The position numbers and the translations under genes are program-made. Below, in pieces: positions 38,181 through 46,276 of a DNA stretch of 64,000 bases; the stretch's first letter is position 1; each line of letters opens with the position of its first letter. The notes under the pieces were generated by a model that searched no databases, had not been told where the DNA came from, and saw only the letters and a program-made list of their open reading frames with translations. Source of the DNA: Agrococcus terreus (lineage in GTDB: Bacteria; Actinomycetota; Actinomycetes; Actinomycetales; Microbacteriaceae); the NCBI RefSeq assembly GCF_014645235.1, contig NZ_BMLM01000002.1, positions 604,696 to 668,695 of the forward strand, written 5' to 3'.

Positions 38181-41123
38181 GGTGGCGGTTCCTTCCTGGG
38201 ATGCAGAGGGGTTGGGGATGGTCGTTCGGGTCATGGGGAGCCGGCGGCGCAGCGCGCGCGCGACGAGCGCGCCGATGGCGAGCACGAGCAGGCCGAGGCC
38301 GCCGAGCTGGTAGGTGTCCGCGCCGATGCCGCCGGTGATCGGCAGCACGAACGGGAGGGGCGAGAGGGCGACGAAGCGGTAGATGCCGGTCTGGCCCGCG
38401 TCCACGCGGACCGTCGAGCCCTCGAAGGTGGACCAGCCGGCCGGCTCCAGCGATCCGTCGGCCGTGCGCCGCCCATCGTGGACCTCGAGCCTGAGCGGCA
38501 CATGCGCCGTCTCCGAGGACGAGCTCAGGTCGTAGGCGTGCCCGGGTCGCACGAGGATGGGCGAAGCGCTCGCCTCGGTCTCCGTGCCCGCGCGGACCTC
38601 GCGCTGCAGCCCGTCGAGCGGCTCAGGGTCGGCGTCGAGCTCGAAGTCCTCCGCGGTGACGGCGGCGGACCCCTCGACGTGCTGGAGCAGCACGAGGCGC
38701 GCGGTGGCGTGCTCGACGGTGCACGTGACAGCGGTGCCGAGGCGGACGGAGACGGTCGACGCCTCGACGGTCTGACGCACTCCCGTGCCGTCGATGCAGG
38801 TCCAGCCCTGTGACGCCCAGCGAGCGTCGCCGCCCGAGCTGCCGAGCAGGTACGGCGCCGTTGCGGTCACCTTGGCGGACGCCCCCGAGGCACCACGCGG
38901 GCCGGGAAGGGTGCCCTGGGGGCCATCGGCAGCGACCGCCCATGCCTGCGCCGGTCGCTCGTCGCCGAGCGTGCGCTCGACCAGCGTGAGGCGGGTGTCG
39001 CAGGTGACGGTGGTCACGAGCTCGATCCGGGTGTCGGCGCCCGACAGGGTGACTGCGACCCCCTGCTGCGGGAGGGCGCGCACCGCGCCGCCGGTCGTGG
39101 CCGTCGTCCCGACCACGGTGCACGCGGTGCCTGCTGCGACCGTGCTGGCATCGCGGACCGTCGTCGTCGCGCCTCGCAGGAATCCGTCCCTCGCCTCGCC
39201 GTAGGCGATGGTCGTCGGCGTGCCCGACGAGGACGAGCCCAGCTGCGCGCTGGAGCTGAGCGGCCCCGGCTGCTGTCCGTGCTCGTAGCGGACGCCGTCC
39301 ACGATCCACGCCTTGACGACGGAGGCGCGGACCGCGACGGGCGACGCGGTCTCGACGGCGGCAGCGATGACATCCGAGGTGGAGCTGCCCGGTGCTCGCC
39401 CGCTGCCGGACGCGGTGTTCACGAGCGCCTGTCCACGACGCGAGTCGGTCACCACCACGGCATAGCGGAGCGTGACGCTCGCTCCCGGCGCGAGCGCGGA
39501 TGCCCCGGTCCATCGGAGGATGCGATCCGCTCCGGGCACGGTGATCGTGCCGCCCGCAGGAGCGACCGATGCGGAACCGGCCACGAAGGTCGCGCCGTCG
39601 AGCACGCGGCTCAGGTCGTCCTGGATGGCGGGCGACGACAAGGGCAGCCGTCCGGAGTTGGTCAGCGTCACGGTGTAGCCCAGCCGGGAACCGGGCGTGA
39701 TCGCGGTGGCCGCCGCCTGGTCGGTCGTCTTCGTCGCCGTCAGCGCGGCTGTGGCGACCGCCACCCGGTGGTCCTCGACCTCTCCCGCCAGCGTCGCGCC
39801 GGTCGGCAGCAGCGGCGTGCCCGGAGCGGCGATCCGCACACGGAGGAAGGTGGGGCTCGACGTCGTCGACGGCTGGACGTCCGCGGGGATGCGGAACCTG
39901 ATCGTCGCGGAGCCCGAGACGCAGGAGCCGGTGCTCGACGCCTCGTCCTCGGCGAAGGTGCCGTCGCGGTCGAAGTCGAGCCATCCGCGGACGTCGCCAG
40001 GACCGACGCAGGTGACCGCGACGGTCTCCTCGGTGCCGGCCACCGCTCGCAGATCGACCTGCTGCGCGGTCACGCTCGACCCCGTCGGACCGCGGAACGT
40101 GAAGACGGCGTCCTCGTCGTCGACGCCCGTCGCGTCGTCAGCGGTCCCGTCGGAACCGTTGGGGTAGGCGACGTCGGCGTCGACGAGCGCGCCCAGACGC
40201 GGACCGACCAAGGTCAAGGAGGCGCGCGTCAGGCCGGCGGCGGAGGAGACGGAGTCGCATCGCCTCGCGTCGCCGTTGCACCGAGGCTCCCACCGGGGCT
40301 GCTCGATCACCCCGCCAGACCACTGAGCTGCGAGGTGTGCCGAGGCCCGTCCGTACGACGCAGGCGCGTCGCCATGGTCGATCGGGAGCACCACGCCGAT
40401 CGCTATCGCCGTGAGACCGCTGCCGCTCATGCGCACCGCGCTCAAGCTGGCGTCGCCCTGCGCTGCGACCACCGCCGCGGGGCCGCCGTCGCCGCACGCG
40501 CTTCCGGTCATGCGGAGCAGGCCGGGACTCCCGTACGGACGCGTGAGGGTCACATCTTGTGCGCAGTTCGCAGCTCGGTAGAAGTCCACGAGCCGCCAGT
40601 CGCCGCTCGGCGCGGTCGCTTCGATCGACTCGCTCGCACTGCCGTCGAACTGCTCGGCGTCGGCGAGGACCAGGCTCTGGATGGGAACCGACGCCCCGTC
40701 CTGGCGCGCGGTGCACGACACGTTGAAGCTCGCCGAGGATCCGGCATTCCGGAGCTGGAGGCCGACCGGCATGGAGTTGGCGCCCCCCGTGCCCGTCGAC
40801 GCGTAGAGCTGGTTGATGCCCGACGCGCTCCACGCCCAGCCCGGCGCGGTGGCCTGCAGCTGTCCGGAGAGCCCGCCCATGGCGCAGCGCACATCGAGAC
40901 CGTCCTGGCCGCCGGTCGCCACGGCGTTGTTGCCGACCGAGGCCATGTGGCTGCCCCAGCTCACCCACTCGATCGACGCTCGCTCGCGGCCGACTCCGGA
41001 GTCTGCGCGCACCGCCTCGGCACTCGAAGCGCCGAACGGCAGCACCGGCAGGACCAGCCCCAGCGCGACGCCAAGCGCCAGCGCCACGGCGGTGGCGCTC
41101 AGACGGCGGGGAGCAGGCGTCAT
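36747..41123 (-). CDS. LPXTG tip adhesin of locus 2, fused in frame to the backbone pilin
   Basis: A 1458-codon open frame. The adhesin half (to about 38235) has a signal peptide, a CshA-like N-terminal region (WVSWGSHMASVGNNAVATGG), a GEVED-like region with GDAPASYG and DDEDAVFTF, a DUF11 module (LTATKTTDQAAATAITPGSR), Cys-paired modules, then LPITGG, a membrane helix and RALRRRLP. In locus 1 a TGA follows at this point; here CTCCCCATGACC carries one base more than the locus 1 CTCGCATGACC, so the stop is out of frame and translation can run on into the pilin. It could be a real fusion, a phase-variable tract or a one-base sequence error. The ATG at 41123 begins the signal peptide. Confidence 0.72.
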   Translation of the reverse strand: MTPAPRRLSATAVALALGVALGLVLPVLPFGASSAEAVRADSGVGRERASIEWVSWGSHMASVGNNAVATGGQDGLDVRCAMGGLSGQLQATAPGWAWSASGINQLYASTGTGGANSMPVGLQLRNAGSSASFNVSCTARQDGASVPIQSLVLADAEQFDGSASESIEATAPSGDWRLVDFYRAANCAQDVTLTRPYGSPGLLRMTGSACGDGGPAAVVAAQGDASLSAVRMSGSGLTAIAIGVVLPIDHGDAPASYGRASAHLAAQWSGGVIEQPRWEPRCNGDARRCDSVSSAAGLTRASLTLVGPRLGALVDADVAYPNGSDGTADDATGVDDEDAVFTFRGPTGSSVTAQQVDLRAVAGTEETVAVTCVGPGDVRGWLDFDRDGTFAEDEASSTGSCVSGSATIRFRIPADVQPSTTSSPTFLRVRIAAPGTPLLPTGATLAGEVEDHRVAVATAALTATKTTDQAAATAITPGSRLGYTVTLTNSGRLPLSSPAIQDDLSRVLDGATFVAGSASVAPAGGTITVPGADRILRWTGASALAPGASVTLRYAVVVTDSRRGQALVNTASGSGRAPGSSTSDVIAAAVETASPVAVRASVVKAWIVDGVRYEHGQQPGPLSSSAQLGSSSSGTPTTIAYGEARDGFLRGATTTVRDASTVAAGTACTVVGTTATTGGAVRALPQQGVAVTLSGADTRIELVTTVTCDTRLTLVERTLGDERPAQAWAVAADGPQGTLPGPRGASGASAKVTATAPYLLGSSGGDARWASQGWTCIDGTGVRQTVEASTVSVRLGTAVTCTVEHATARLVLLQHVEGSAAVTAEDFELDADPEPLDGLQREVRAGTETEASASPILVRPGHAYDLSSSSETAHVPLRLEVHDGRRTADGSLEPAGWSTFEGSTVRVDAGQTGIYRFVALSPLPFVLPITGGIGADTYQLGGLGLLVLAIGALVARALRRRLPMTRTTIPNPSASQEGTATMATITKSRAARIAAGAGALALASLVALGGAAPASAAPAPANFDADAPASITIHKHEQTGAPGDEGTGSALDPVAGDPIEGVVFDIRRVTSLDLEDPDVWLGLPSLDADDVTAPGSVHTLGSTAGTDSWRVTTGQLGTVRQDVPTGVYLVEEVSAPASAGVVMHAKPFLVVVPQPVEATSTWNYHVNVFPKNTVSDIVLDVEDIKQQGLGSTLTWDLDIAVPVPSQGNKLRDFEIALDIDERLSFDPTDAAAVRVQVGATALERDTHYTVELVDDVPTIVFNDAGLAALVANPDQRVLVQFDTTVDSFGNGTIQNSAALTVNDATIQAQIASAYFGGIEIQKNDDQGAALQGATFEVRDADGRVVAIDGETEFRSGPDGRVIIAGLRTNVDGSYAYTIREVAPPAGYALGTTTEWDIAVPVGTNPAVELTVVNAQVPAYALPVTGGDGQLMFMLGGAGLVLLAVGFALVRRRKAEQQA

Positions 41124-41191
41124 GGAGGCGACCTCTTCGGGTTGGGAGCCGCGGAGGGGCGCTCGGCGCACGCCTCCGGTGGAATGCCTCC

Positions 41192-41247
41192 GACGCTATT
41201 GAGCACGTCTCAGCAACCGCGGTCGCAATAACTGAACGAAGTCTCAG
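41192..41247 (-). promoter_or_regulatory. upstream region of pilus locus 2 with paired TCTCAG repeats
   Basis: GTCTCAG occurs at 41207-41213 and 41241-41247 (34 bases apart), with TATTGAGCACGTCTCAG at 41197-41213 matching locus 1. TAGCGT (reverse strand, 41192-41197) may be the -10. The region is notably less GC-rich than its surroundings. Confidence 0.45.
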
Positions 41248-41355
41248 TTTCTGAGGACCGAAACACAGTTCGGCTAGAGCGTCGTTCAAAACTGAAGCGA
41301 ACCTGCGTTCGCGATGTCGCCGCGGACTCGTCACACCGCGGCAACCTGTGCCGCG

Positions 41356-41367
41356 TAGCCTGAGGCC
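41356..41367 (+). promoter_or_regulatory. leaderless -10 element of the HAD gene
   Basis: TAGCCT at 41356-41361, six bases, ATG at 41368. Confidence 0.6.
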
Positions 41368-42186
41368 ATGCGCACGCGTCAGGACATCGAATGCTGGCTC
41401 ACCGACATGGACGGCGTGCTCGTCCACGAGAACAGCCCCCTCCCCGGAGCCAAGGAGCTGCTGCAGCAGTGGCAGGACCGCGGCACCGAGTTCCTCGTGC
41501 TCACGAACAACTCGATCTTCACGCCGCGCGACCTCGCCGCGCGCCTGCGCGCATCCGGCCTCGACGTGCCCGAGGAGCGCATCTGGACGAGCGCGCTCGC
41601 GACCGCCGACTTCCTGCACGACCAGATGCCCGGCGGCTCCGCCTACGTGATCGGCGAGGCCGGCATCATCACGGCCCTCCACGAGGCGGGCTTCACGATG
41701 ACCGAGCACGACCCCGACTTCGTCGTCATCGGCGAGACCCGCTCGTACTCGTTCGAGGCGATCACGAAGGCGATCCGCCTCATCGCCGGCGGCGCGCGCT
41801 TCATCTCGACGAACCCGGATGCGACGGGCCCGAGCGCCGACGGCATCCTGCCCGCGACCGGCGCGATCAACGCCCTCATCACCAAGGCGACGGGCCGCGT
41901 GCCCTACATCGTCGGCAAGCCCAACCCGATGATGTTCCGCTCGGCGCTCAACAAGATCGGCGCGCACTCCGAGGTCACGGGCATGATCGGCGACCGGATG
42001 GACACCGACATCATCGCCGGCATGGAGGCGGGCCTCCACACCGTGCTCGTCATGACGGGCATCTCCGACCCGTCGCTCGTGGAGACCTACCCGTTCCGGC
42101 CGGACGAGATCCTGCACGGCGTGCACGAGCTGGTCGCGGCGACGCCGGCCGAGTCGGAGCTCGAGTCGCCCCGCGCCGACGTCTGA
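41368..42186 (+). CDS. HAD-IIA family (NagD-type) phosphatase
   Basis: A 272-residue HAD hydrolase. Motif I is DMDGVLVHE (nucleophile Asp13), motif II LTNNS, motif III GKPNPMMF and motif IV IGDRMDTDIIAG. The C2 cap between motifs II and III places it in the NagD/PGP subfamily, which acts on small phosphorylated metabolites such as nucleotides or sugar phosphates. It stands alone, divergent from the pilus loci and followed by a palindromic repeat. Confidence 0.9.
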   Translation: MRTRQDIECWLTDMDGVLVHENSPLPGAKELLQQWQDRGTEFLVLTNNSIFTPRDLAARLRASGLDVPEERIWTSALATADFLHDQMPGGSAYVIGEAGIITALHEAGFTMTEHDPDFVVIGETRSYSFEAITKAIRLIAGGARFISTNPDATGPSADGILPATGAINALITKATGRVPYIVGKPNPMMFRSALNKIGAHSEVTGMIGDRMDTDIIAGMEAGLHTVLVMTGISDPSLVETYPFRPDEILHGVHELVAATPAESELESPRADV

Positions 42187-42200
42187 TCCTCCCGCCCACT

Positions 42201-42313
42201 GATCTCAACCGGGCCAGTGGTCGGCCGAGGGGATCATCACCTCGGCCGACCACTGAACCGGTCGAGATGCTCGCTGCCTGGTCTCAACCGGGCTATTGGT
42301 ACGGCAGACCAGG
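42201..42313. repeat. CTCAACCGG-ended palindromic element at a convergent gene end
   Basis: A 16-bp perfect stem (42215-42230 with 42240-42255) flanked by GATCTCAACCGG and its near-complement, followed by a second partial unit (42278-42313). It lies between the convergent HAD gene and a membrane-protein gene and could act as a bidirectional terminator. Relatives: 55474-55540, 56643-56717, 62692-62764. Confidence 0.75.
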
Positions 42314-42333
42314 AGGCGCGGGGCGGGAGGCGA

Positions 42334-42930
42334 TCAGCCGGCGGCGAGCAGGCGCAGCGTCTGCGCGCCGAAGGCGCCGCCCAGCAGCGCGGCCGCGAGC
42401 GCCGCGAGCGCGACCAGCCGGTCGACCGAGCGGTGCGGCACCTCGCGGGCGTCGATGCCGTCGAGCCGGATCCACCCGAAGAGCGCCGCCCTCCCCCGCC
42501 GCACCGCGCCGATCGCGAGCAGCAGCGCGAGGATCGCGCACACGCCCGAGACGAGCAGCCACGCGGGCGACAGCAGCGCCCCCTCGGCCGACGAGAACGG
42601 CGCCGCGGCGATCGCCCCGAGCCCTACCGACAGCACCCACCAGGTGACGGGAGGCCCGAACCCGCGGGCCGCGAAGAGCGACAGCACCGGTGCGCCGAAG
42701 AGCGCCACGACGCCGAGCAGCAGCCCGCCCCAGCCGCTCACTTGGCAGACCGCGTCGGAGGTCGTGCAGGCGCCCTCGTCGAACGAGATGAGGATGCCCG
42801 CCGCGCTCGAGGCGGCCGCGGCGCCGAAGCCGACGGCGCCCCACGCGAGCAGCATCCCGAGCCATGACGACGCGATCGAGCCGCCTGCGATGACGGGCGG
42901 CACGCGGTAGAGGCGGTCGGTCCAGGGCAC
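42334..42930 (-). CDS. membrane protein of unknown function
   Basis: A 198-residue protein with five or so hydrophobic segments (for example GMLLAWGAVGFGAAAASSAAGIL, GGLLLGVVALFGAPVLSLFA, AWLLVSGVCAILALLLAIGAV) and two cysteines in a short loop (ACTTSDAVCQ). No family is recognised. GTG start with TAGCGT six bases before it, so it can be transcribed separately from the gene 22 bp upstream. Confidence 0.68.
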   Translation of the reverse strand: MPWTDRLYRVPPVIAGGSIASSWLGMLLAWGAVGFGAAAASSAAGILISFDEGACTTSDAVCQVSGWGGLLLGVVALFGAPVLSLFAARGFGPPVTWWVLSVGLGAIAAAPFSSAEGALLSPAWLLVSGVCAILALLLAIGAVRRGRAALFGWIRLDGIDAREVPHRSVDRLVALAALAAALLGGAFGAQTLRLLAAG

Positions 42931-42942
42931 CCGACCACGCTA
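42931..42942 (-). promoter_or_regulatory. leaderless -10 element of the 42930 gene
   Basis: TAGCGT (reverse strand, 42937-42942), six bases, GTG at 42930. Confidence 0.55.
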
Positions 42943-42952
42943 CGCCCGCGGG

Positions 42953-43351
42953 TCACATCGCATCGCGGATGGCCCAGGCCAGCGACATCGTGGCGAACCA
43001 TGCGATCGACATGCCTCCGGCGCCGAGCGCGACTCCGATTCGCACCCGCCCGTCCTCCTTGCGACTCAAGGCCACGAGCGCGAGCACGACGGCGACGGGC
43101 GCCGTCGACAGGGTGCCCATCGAGATGATCGTCGTCCACGCCTCCATCACCGGGGTCATCCGGGTCGGATCCCAGTCGACGAACGCGCCAGGAACGCCGG
43201 AGAGCCGCAAGACGTAGAACCCGGCGTGGAGGAGCGCGACGCACAGCGCGGCAGTCGCGATGACGGGCCGCACGCGCGGCGGCACGGCGACCTCGGCGTC
43301 GTCCCCCGCCTCCTCCGGCTGCACGAACACCGGGCCGTCGTACTGGGTCAT
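42953..43351 (-). CDS. small membrane protein (possibly DUF4190-like)
   Basis: A 132-residue protein: an acidic cytosolic N-terminus, then membrane segments around PVIATAALCVALLHAGFYVL, ISMGTLSTAPVAVVLALVAL and GVALGAGGMSIAWFATMSLAW. The RKEDGRVRIGVALGAG stretch recalls DUF4190-type proteins but the match is weak. TAGCCT six bases before the ATG supports the start. Divergent from the 43411 gene across a 59-bp gap holding both promoters. Confidence 0.68.
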   Translation of the reverse strand: MTQYDGPVFVQPEEAGDDAEVAVPPRVRPVIATAALCVALLHAGFYVLRLSGVPGAFVDWDPTRMTPVMEAWTTIISMGTLSTAPVAVVLALVALSRKEDGRVRIGVALGAGGMSIAWFATMSLAWAIRDAM

Positions 43352-43410
43352 GCCCGCAGGCTATGAGGGATGCTCCGCTCAGCGTGCAGGCGCGCGGCTA
43401 GCCTGGCCGC
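43352..43410. promoter_or_regulatory. compact divergent pair of leaderless promoters
   Basis: TAGCCT at 43358-43363 (reverse) serves the ATG at 43351, and TAGCCT at 43399-43404 serves the ATG at 43411, each with six intervening bases. The two -35 regions must nearly abut in the 35 bases between. Confidence 0.55.
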
Positions 43411-43791
43411 ATGATCCCCGCCGACTGGATCCCCCACCGCCGCGCCGACCGCGAGCTGGTCGGCTACCTGCGCGAGGCGGGCGACGGCTTCCAGGCGATG
43501 GACCTCTTCGGCCGGCCGCTCGGCGAGCCGGCCGACTGGCTGGAGGCGGAGGAGGCGCTCGAGGCGCACGGCCTCGCGTGGCTCATGGAGCCGTTCCTGC
43601 TCGATGTCGACGGACGCGACGTGCGCGTGCGGGTGGTGGAGGCGACGCCGCAGCGGATCCGCGTGAAGCGCGACGACTTCGGCGACATCGGCGCCGAGCA
43701 GGCGTTCTGGGAGGTGCCGGTGCCCGAGACGGGTCGCCTGCGGCCTGCGCCGCCGCTCACCGAGTGGCCGGGCCCCGGCGCCGCCCGCTAG
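43411..43791 (+). CDS. hypothetical protein
   Basis: A 126-residue soluble protein, acidic, with alternating strand-like segments (EPFLLDVDGRDVRVRVVEATPQRIRVKRDDF) suggesting a small beta-rich domain. No family recognised; the start is backed by a leaderless promoter. Its TAG stop and the stop of the convergent transporter gene share the same CTAG palindrome. Confidence 0.68.
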   Translation: MIPADWIPHRRADRELVGYLREAGDGFQAMDLFGRPLGEPADWLEAEEALEAHGLAWLMEPFLLDVDGRDVRVRVVEATPQRIRVKRDDFGDIGAEQAFWEVPVPETGRLRPAPPLTEWPGPGAAR

Positions 43792-44711
43792 GGCTTCAGG
43801 AGCGCAGCGATCACGAGCATCACGGGCAGCGACAGCACCGTGGTGAGCAGCACGATGTCGCGCGAGATGACGGTCGCCCGGTCGTAGCGGAGCGCGTACT
43901 GGTAGATGTTCTGCGCGGTCGGCAGCGCGCCCATGATCGTGCACGCGTAGACGAGCTGGTCGTCCAGCTGGAAGACGAAGCGCGCGAGCACGAACACGAA
44001 CGCCGGCAGCACGAGCGACTTCAGCGCCACCGCCAGTGCGATCTCCTTGCGGCCGGTCCCCGGCTGCAGCGGCCGGTCGCCGCGCAGCGAGATGCCGAAC
44101 GCGAGGAGCATGAGCGGCACCGCGGCCCCGCCCAGGATCTCGAGCGGCGCGAGCACCGGCTGCGGCACCTGGATGTCGAGGGCCGAGACGATCGCGCCGA
44201 GCGCGCCGCCGATGAGCATCGGGTTGCGGAAGGGCTGGGTGAGGATGCCGACGAGCGAGGCTCTGCCGGCCGTCATGATGTCGAGGCTCGCGAGCAGCAG
44301 CGGCGCGAGCACGAGCAGCTGCAGCAGCAGCATCGGGCCCACGAACTGCGCGTCGCCGATGACGTAGATCGCCACGGGCAGGCCGATGTTGTTGACGTTG
44401 CTGTAGCCGGAGGCGGTGCCTGCGAGCGCGATCCGGGCCGGATCCTTCGTGAACCAGATGCGCGCGACGACCGCGTAGACGACGAAGACCCCGAGGAAGC
44501 CGAGCGCCGCCACCGCGAGCACGCCCGAGAACAGCAGCCTCACGTCGGCCTCGGCGAGCACGGTGAACAGCAGCGCGGGGCTCGCGGCGAAGAACGAGGT
44601 CTTGTTGAGGACGAGGCGGCCGTCCTGGTTGACCACGCCGAGCCGCGCGAGCAGCCAGCCGACGAAGATGACGAAGCCGATGATCGCGAAGCCGATCAGC
44701 ACACCGCCCAT
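43788..44711 (-). CDS. AEC family transporter
   Basis: A 307-residue membrane protein of the auxin efflux carrier family, with two sets of membrane helices around a hydrophilic middle and the family-type segments GTASGYSNVNNIGLPVAIYVIG and CTIMGALPTAQNIYQYALRY. Members export or import organic acids such as malate or malonate; the substrate here is unknown. GGAGGTGCC precedes the ATG. It overlaps the convergent hypothetical gene by four bases. Confidence 0.88.
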   Translation of the reverse strand: MGGVLIGFAIIGFVIFVGWLLARLGVVNQDGRLVLNKTSFFAASPALLFTVLAEADVRLLFSGVLAVAALGFLGVFVVYAVVARIWFTKDPARIALAGTASGYSNVNNIGLPVAIYVIGDAQFVGPMLLLQLLVLAPLLLASLDIMTAGRASLVGILTQPFRNPMLIGGALGAIVSALDIQVPQPVLAPLEILGGAAVPLMLLAFGISLRGDRPLQPGTGRKEIALAVALKSLVLPAFVFVLARFVFQLDDQLVYACTIMGALPTAQNIYQYALRYDRATVISRDIVLLTTVLSLPVMLVIAALLKP

Positions 44712-44866
44712 GGCACCTCCGGTCGTTCGCCCGCCTCATCAGTTCTGCAGACAAGTCTGACAGGTCGAGCGCGCCGGCCCGCGCGCCCTGCCCTCGCATC
44801 CGCGCCCCCCGCGAACGCGAGGAGGAGCGAGGATGCGCAGCGGTAGGCCGCGCCCTCAGGCGGCAA

Positions 44867-45418
44867 CTACTGGGCCGCGAGGCCGAGGTCGTCGAGGGTG
44901 ATCGCGGCGCGGTACTCGACGCCGGCCGCCTCGATCGCGGCCTGCGCGCCGGTCGCGCGGTCGACGATCACGGCGACGGCCACGACCTCCGCGCCGACCT
45001 TGCGGAGCGCCTCGATGGCCTTGATCGGGCTGCCGCCGGTGGTGGAGGTGTCCTCGAGCACGACGACGCGCTTGCCGGCGAGGTCGGGGCCCTCGATCTG
45101 GCGGCCGCGGCCGTGGTCCTTCGGCTCCTTGCGCACGACGAACGCGTCGACTGCGAGGTCGCGCGCGAGCCCTCGGTGCAGCACGGCGTTGGCGAGCGGG
45201 TCGGCGCCCATCGTGAGGCCGCCGACCGCGGCGACGTCGGGGATGTCGGCGATGAGGTCGAGCAGCACGTCGCCGATGAGCGGCGCGGCTCGGTGGTCGA
45301 GCGAGAGCTTGCGCAGGTCGATGTAGTACGACGCCCGCTTCCCCGAGGTGAGGACGAAGTCGCCGTGGAAGACGGCCTCGTCGCGGATGAGCTGGATGAG
45401 CTGGTCGCGCGCGGTCAC
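44867..45418 (-). CDS. pyrE: orotate phosphoribosyltransferase
   Basis: A 183-residue PRTase making orotidine 5'-phosphate in pyrimidine synthesis. The PRPP-binding loop VVVLEDTSTTGGSP and the N-terminal LTSGKRASYYIDLRKLSLD with KEPKDHGRGRQIEG flexible loop are characteristic. GTG start with TAGCCT six bases upstream. It stands apart from other pyr genes. Confidence 0.93.
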   Translation of the reverse strand: MTARDQLIQLIRDEAVFHGDFVLTSGKRASYYIDLRKLSLDHRAAPLIGDVLLDLIADIPDVAAVGGLTMGADPLANAVLHRGLARDLAVDAFVVRKEPKDHGRGRQIEGPDLAGKRVVVLEDTSTTGGSPIKAIEALRKVGAEVVAVAVIVDRATGAQAAIEAAGVEYRAAITLDDLGLAAQ

Positions 45419-45430
45419 GGCTCCAGGCTA
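45419..45430 (-). promoter_or_regulatory. leaderless -10 element of pyrE
   Basis: TAGCCT (reverse strand, 45425-45430), six bases, GTG at 45418. Confidence 0.6.
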
Positions 45431-45461
45431 GAGGCTGACGGGTGCGGCGCTGGCGGTGGGT

Positions 45462-45546
45462 GGTCTCGAGACGCGAGCGGCCTGCGGCCGCGCGATCCTC
45501 GACCAGCGCGCTGGAGCTGAAAGCGGAGGCGCTCTCGCGCCTCCGC
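45462..45546. repeat. GGTCTCGAGAC-type repeat plus a second hairpin
   Basis: 45462-45508 is a dispersed-repeat copy (GGTCTCGAGACGCGAGCGGC to CCTCGACCAGCG). Next to it GCGGAGGCG at 45523-45531 pairs perfectly with 45538-45546. The gap 45431-45624 holds no convincing gene. Confidence 0.65.
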
Positions 45547-45624
45547 CGCGACGCCAGCGCCGACGGCCGTCCCGGCCGTCGGTTCTCGTGCCGACGAGAG
45601 CGCTCCTCGACCCGGCGGAGCGCC

Positions 45625-46194
45625 TCAGGGCCGCGGGTCGCGCCCCGTCCAGGCGGCGAAGCGCTCCGAACGCGTCGCGTCATCGGGCGGCTCGACCGGC
45701 GCCGCGAAGATGCCGGGACGACGGATCGTCTCCTCGTTCGCGCGCTCGCGGAACTGCTCCATCCACTCGAGCAGCTCGAGCGGGAAGTCGAGGTTCTCGG
45801 CCAGGCCCACGCGGGCGCTGCCCCAGCGGACGTCCCACGCGTGCAGCGCCATGTCGAGCGTCGCGAGCGGCAGCGCGTGGAAGGCGTCGTCGCCCGCATC
45901 CACGGCGGCGTTGCGCAGGCGCGCGGCGAGCTGCTCCCACGCGTCGACGGCGTCGAGGTCGGCGACCTCGGCCATCACGCTGTCGTGCTCGGCGGTGAGC
46001 TGGCCCGCGCCCTCCGCGAACCCGAGCAGCGCGGCGCCGGCGTGCTCCTGCTGCACGCCCGTGACGTGCCGCACCACGTCGGCGATCGACCAGTCGGCGC
46101 ACGCGGACTCGAGCCCCAAGTTGTCGGCGCCCGCCCTCGCCTCGGCCGAGAAGAGATCGAGGGCGACCAGGAAGCGTTCGCGCGCAGAGCTCAT
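45625..46194 (-). CDS. DinB-like / TIGR03086 family metal-binding protein
   Basis: A 189-residue helical protein of the maleylpyruvate-isomerase/DinB-like fold used in TIGR03086. WSIADVVRHVTGVQQEHAGAALL gives the first ligand helix and LATLDMALHAWDVRWG the C-terminal one; His residues in these helices would bind a metal. Biochemical role unknown; some relatives are mycothiol-dependent. The start at 46194 (MSSARERF) is supported by CAGGAT six bases upstream. Confidence 0.78.
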   Translation of the reverse strand: MSSARERFLVALDLFSAEARAGADNLGLESACADWSIADVVRHVTGVQQEHAGAALLGFAEGAGQLTAEHDSVMAEVADLDAVDAWEQLAARLRNAAVDAGDDAFHALPLATLDMALHAWDVRWGSARVGLAENLDFPLELLEWMEQFRERANEETIRRPGIFAAPVEPPDDATRSERFAAWTGRDPRP

Positions 46195-46206
46195 CCGGAC
46201 ATCCTG
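46195..46206 (-). promoter_or_regulatory. leaderless-type -10 element of the DinB-like gene
   Basis: CAGGAT (reverse strand, 46201-46206), six bases, ATG at 46194. Confidence 0.45.
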
Positions 46207-46264
46207 CCCCCGGCGCCTGTGCGCCGCCCCATCGGGATGCGCGGTGCGCGTGGCCCGCCGCCCG

Positions 46265-46276
46265 TAGGCTCGGGGC
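46265..46276 (+). promoter_or_regulatory. leaderless -10 element of xth
   Basis: TAGGCT at 46265-46270, six bases, ATG at 46277. Confidence 0.6.

Noticed and set aside
44712-44866. Regulatory element between the AEC transporter and pyrE
   Set aside because: Only imperfect GC-rich complementarity was seen; nothing firm enough to name.
45431-45624. Possible small gene between pyrE and the DinB-like gene
   Set aside because: The stretch is made of repeat and hairpin sequence with no start/codon pattern of a gene.
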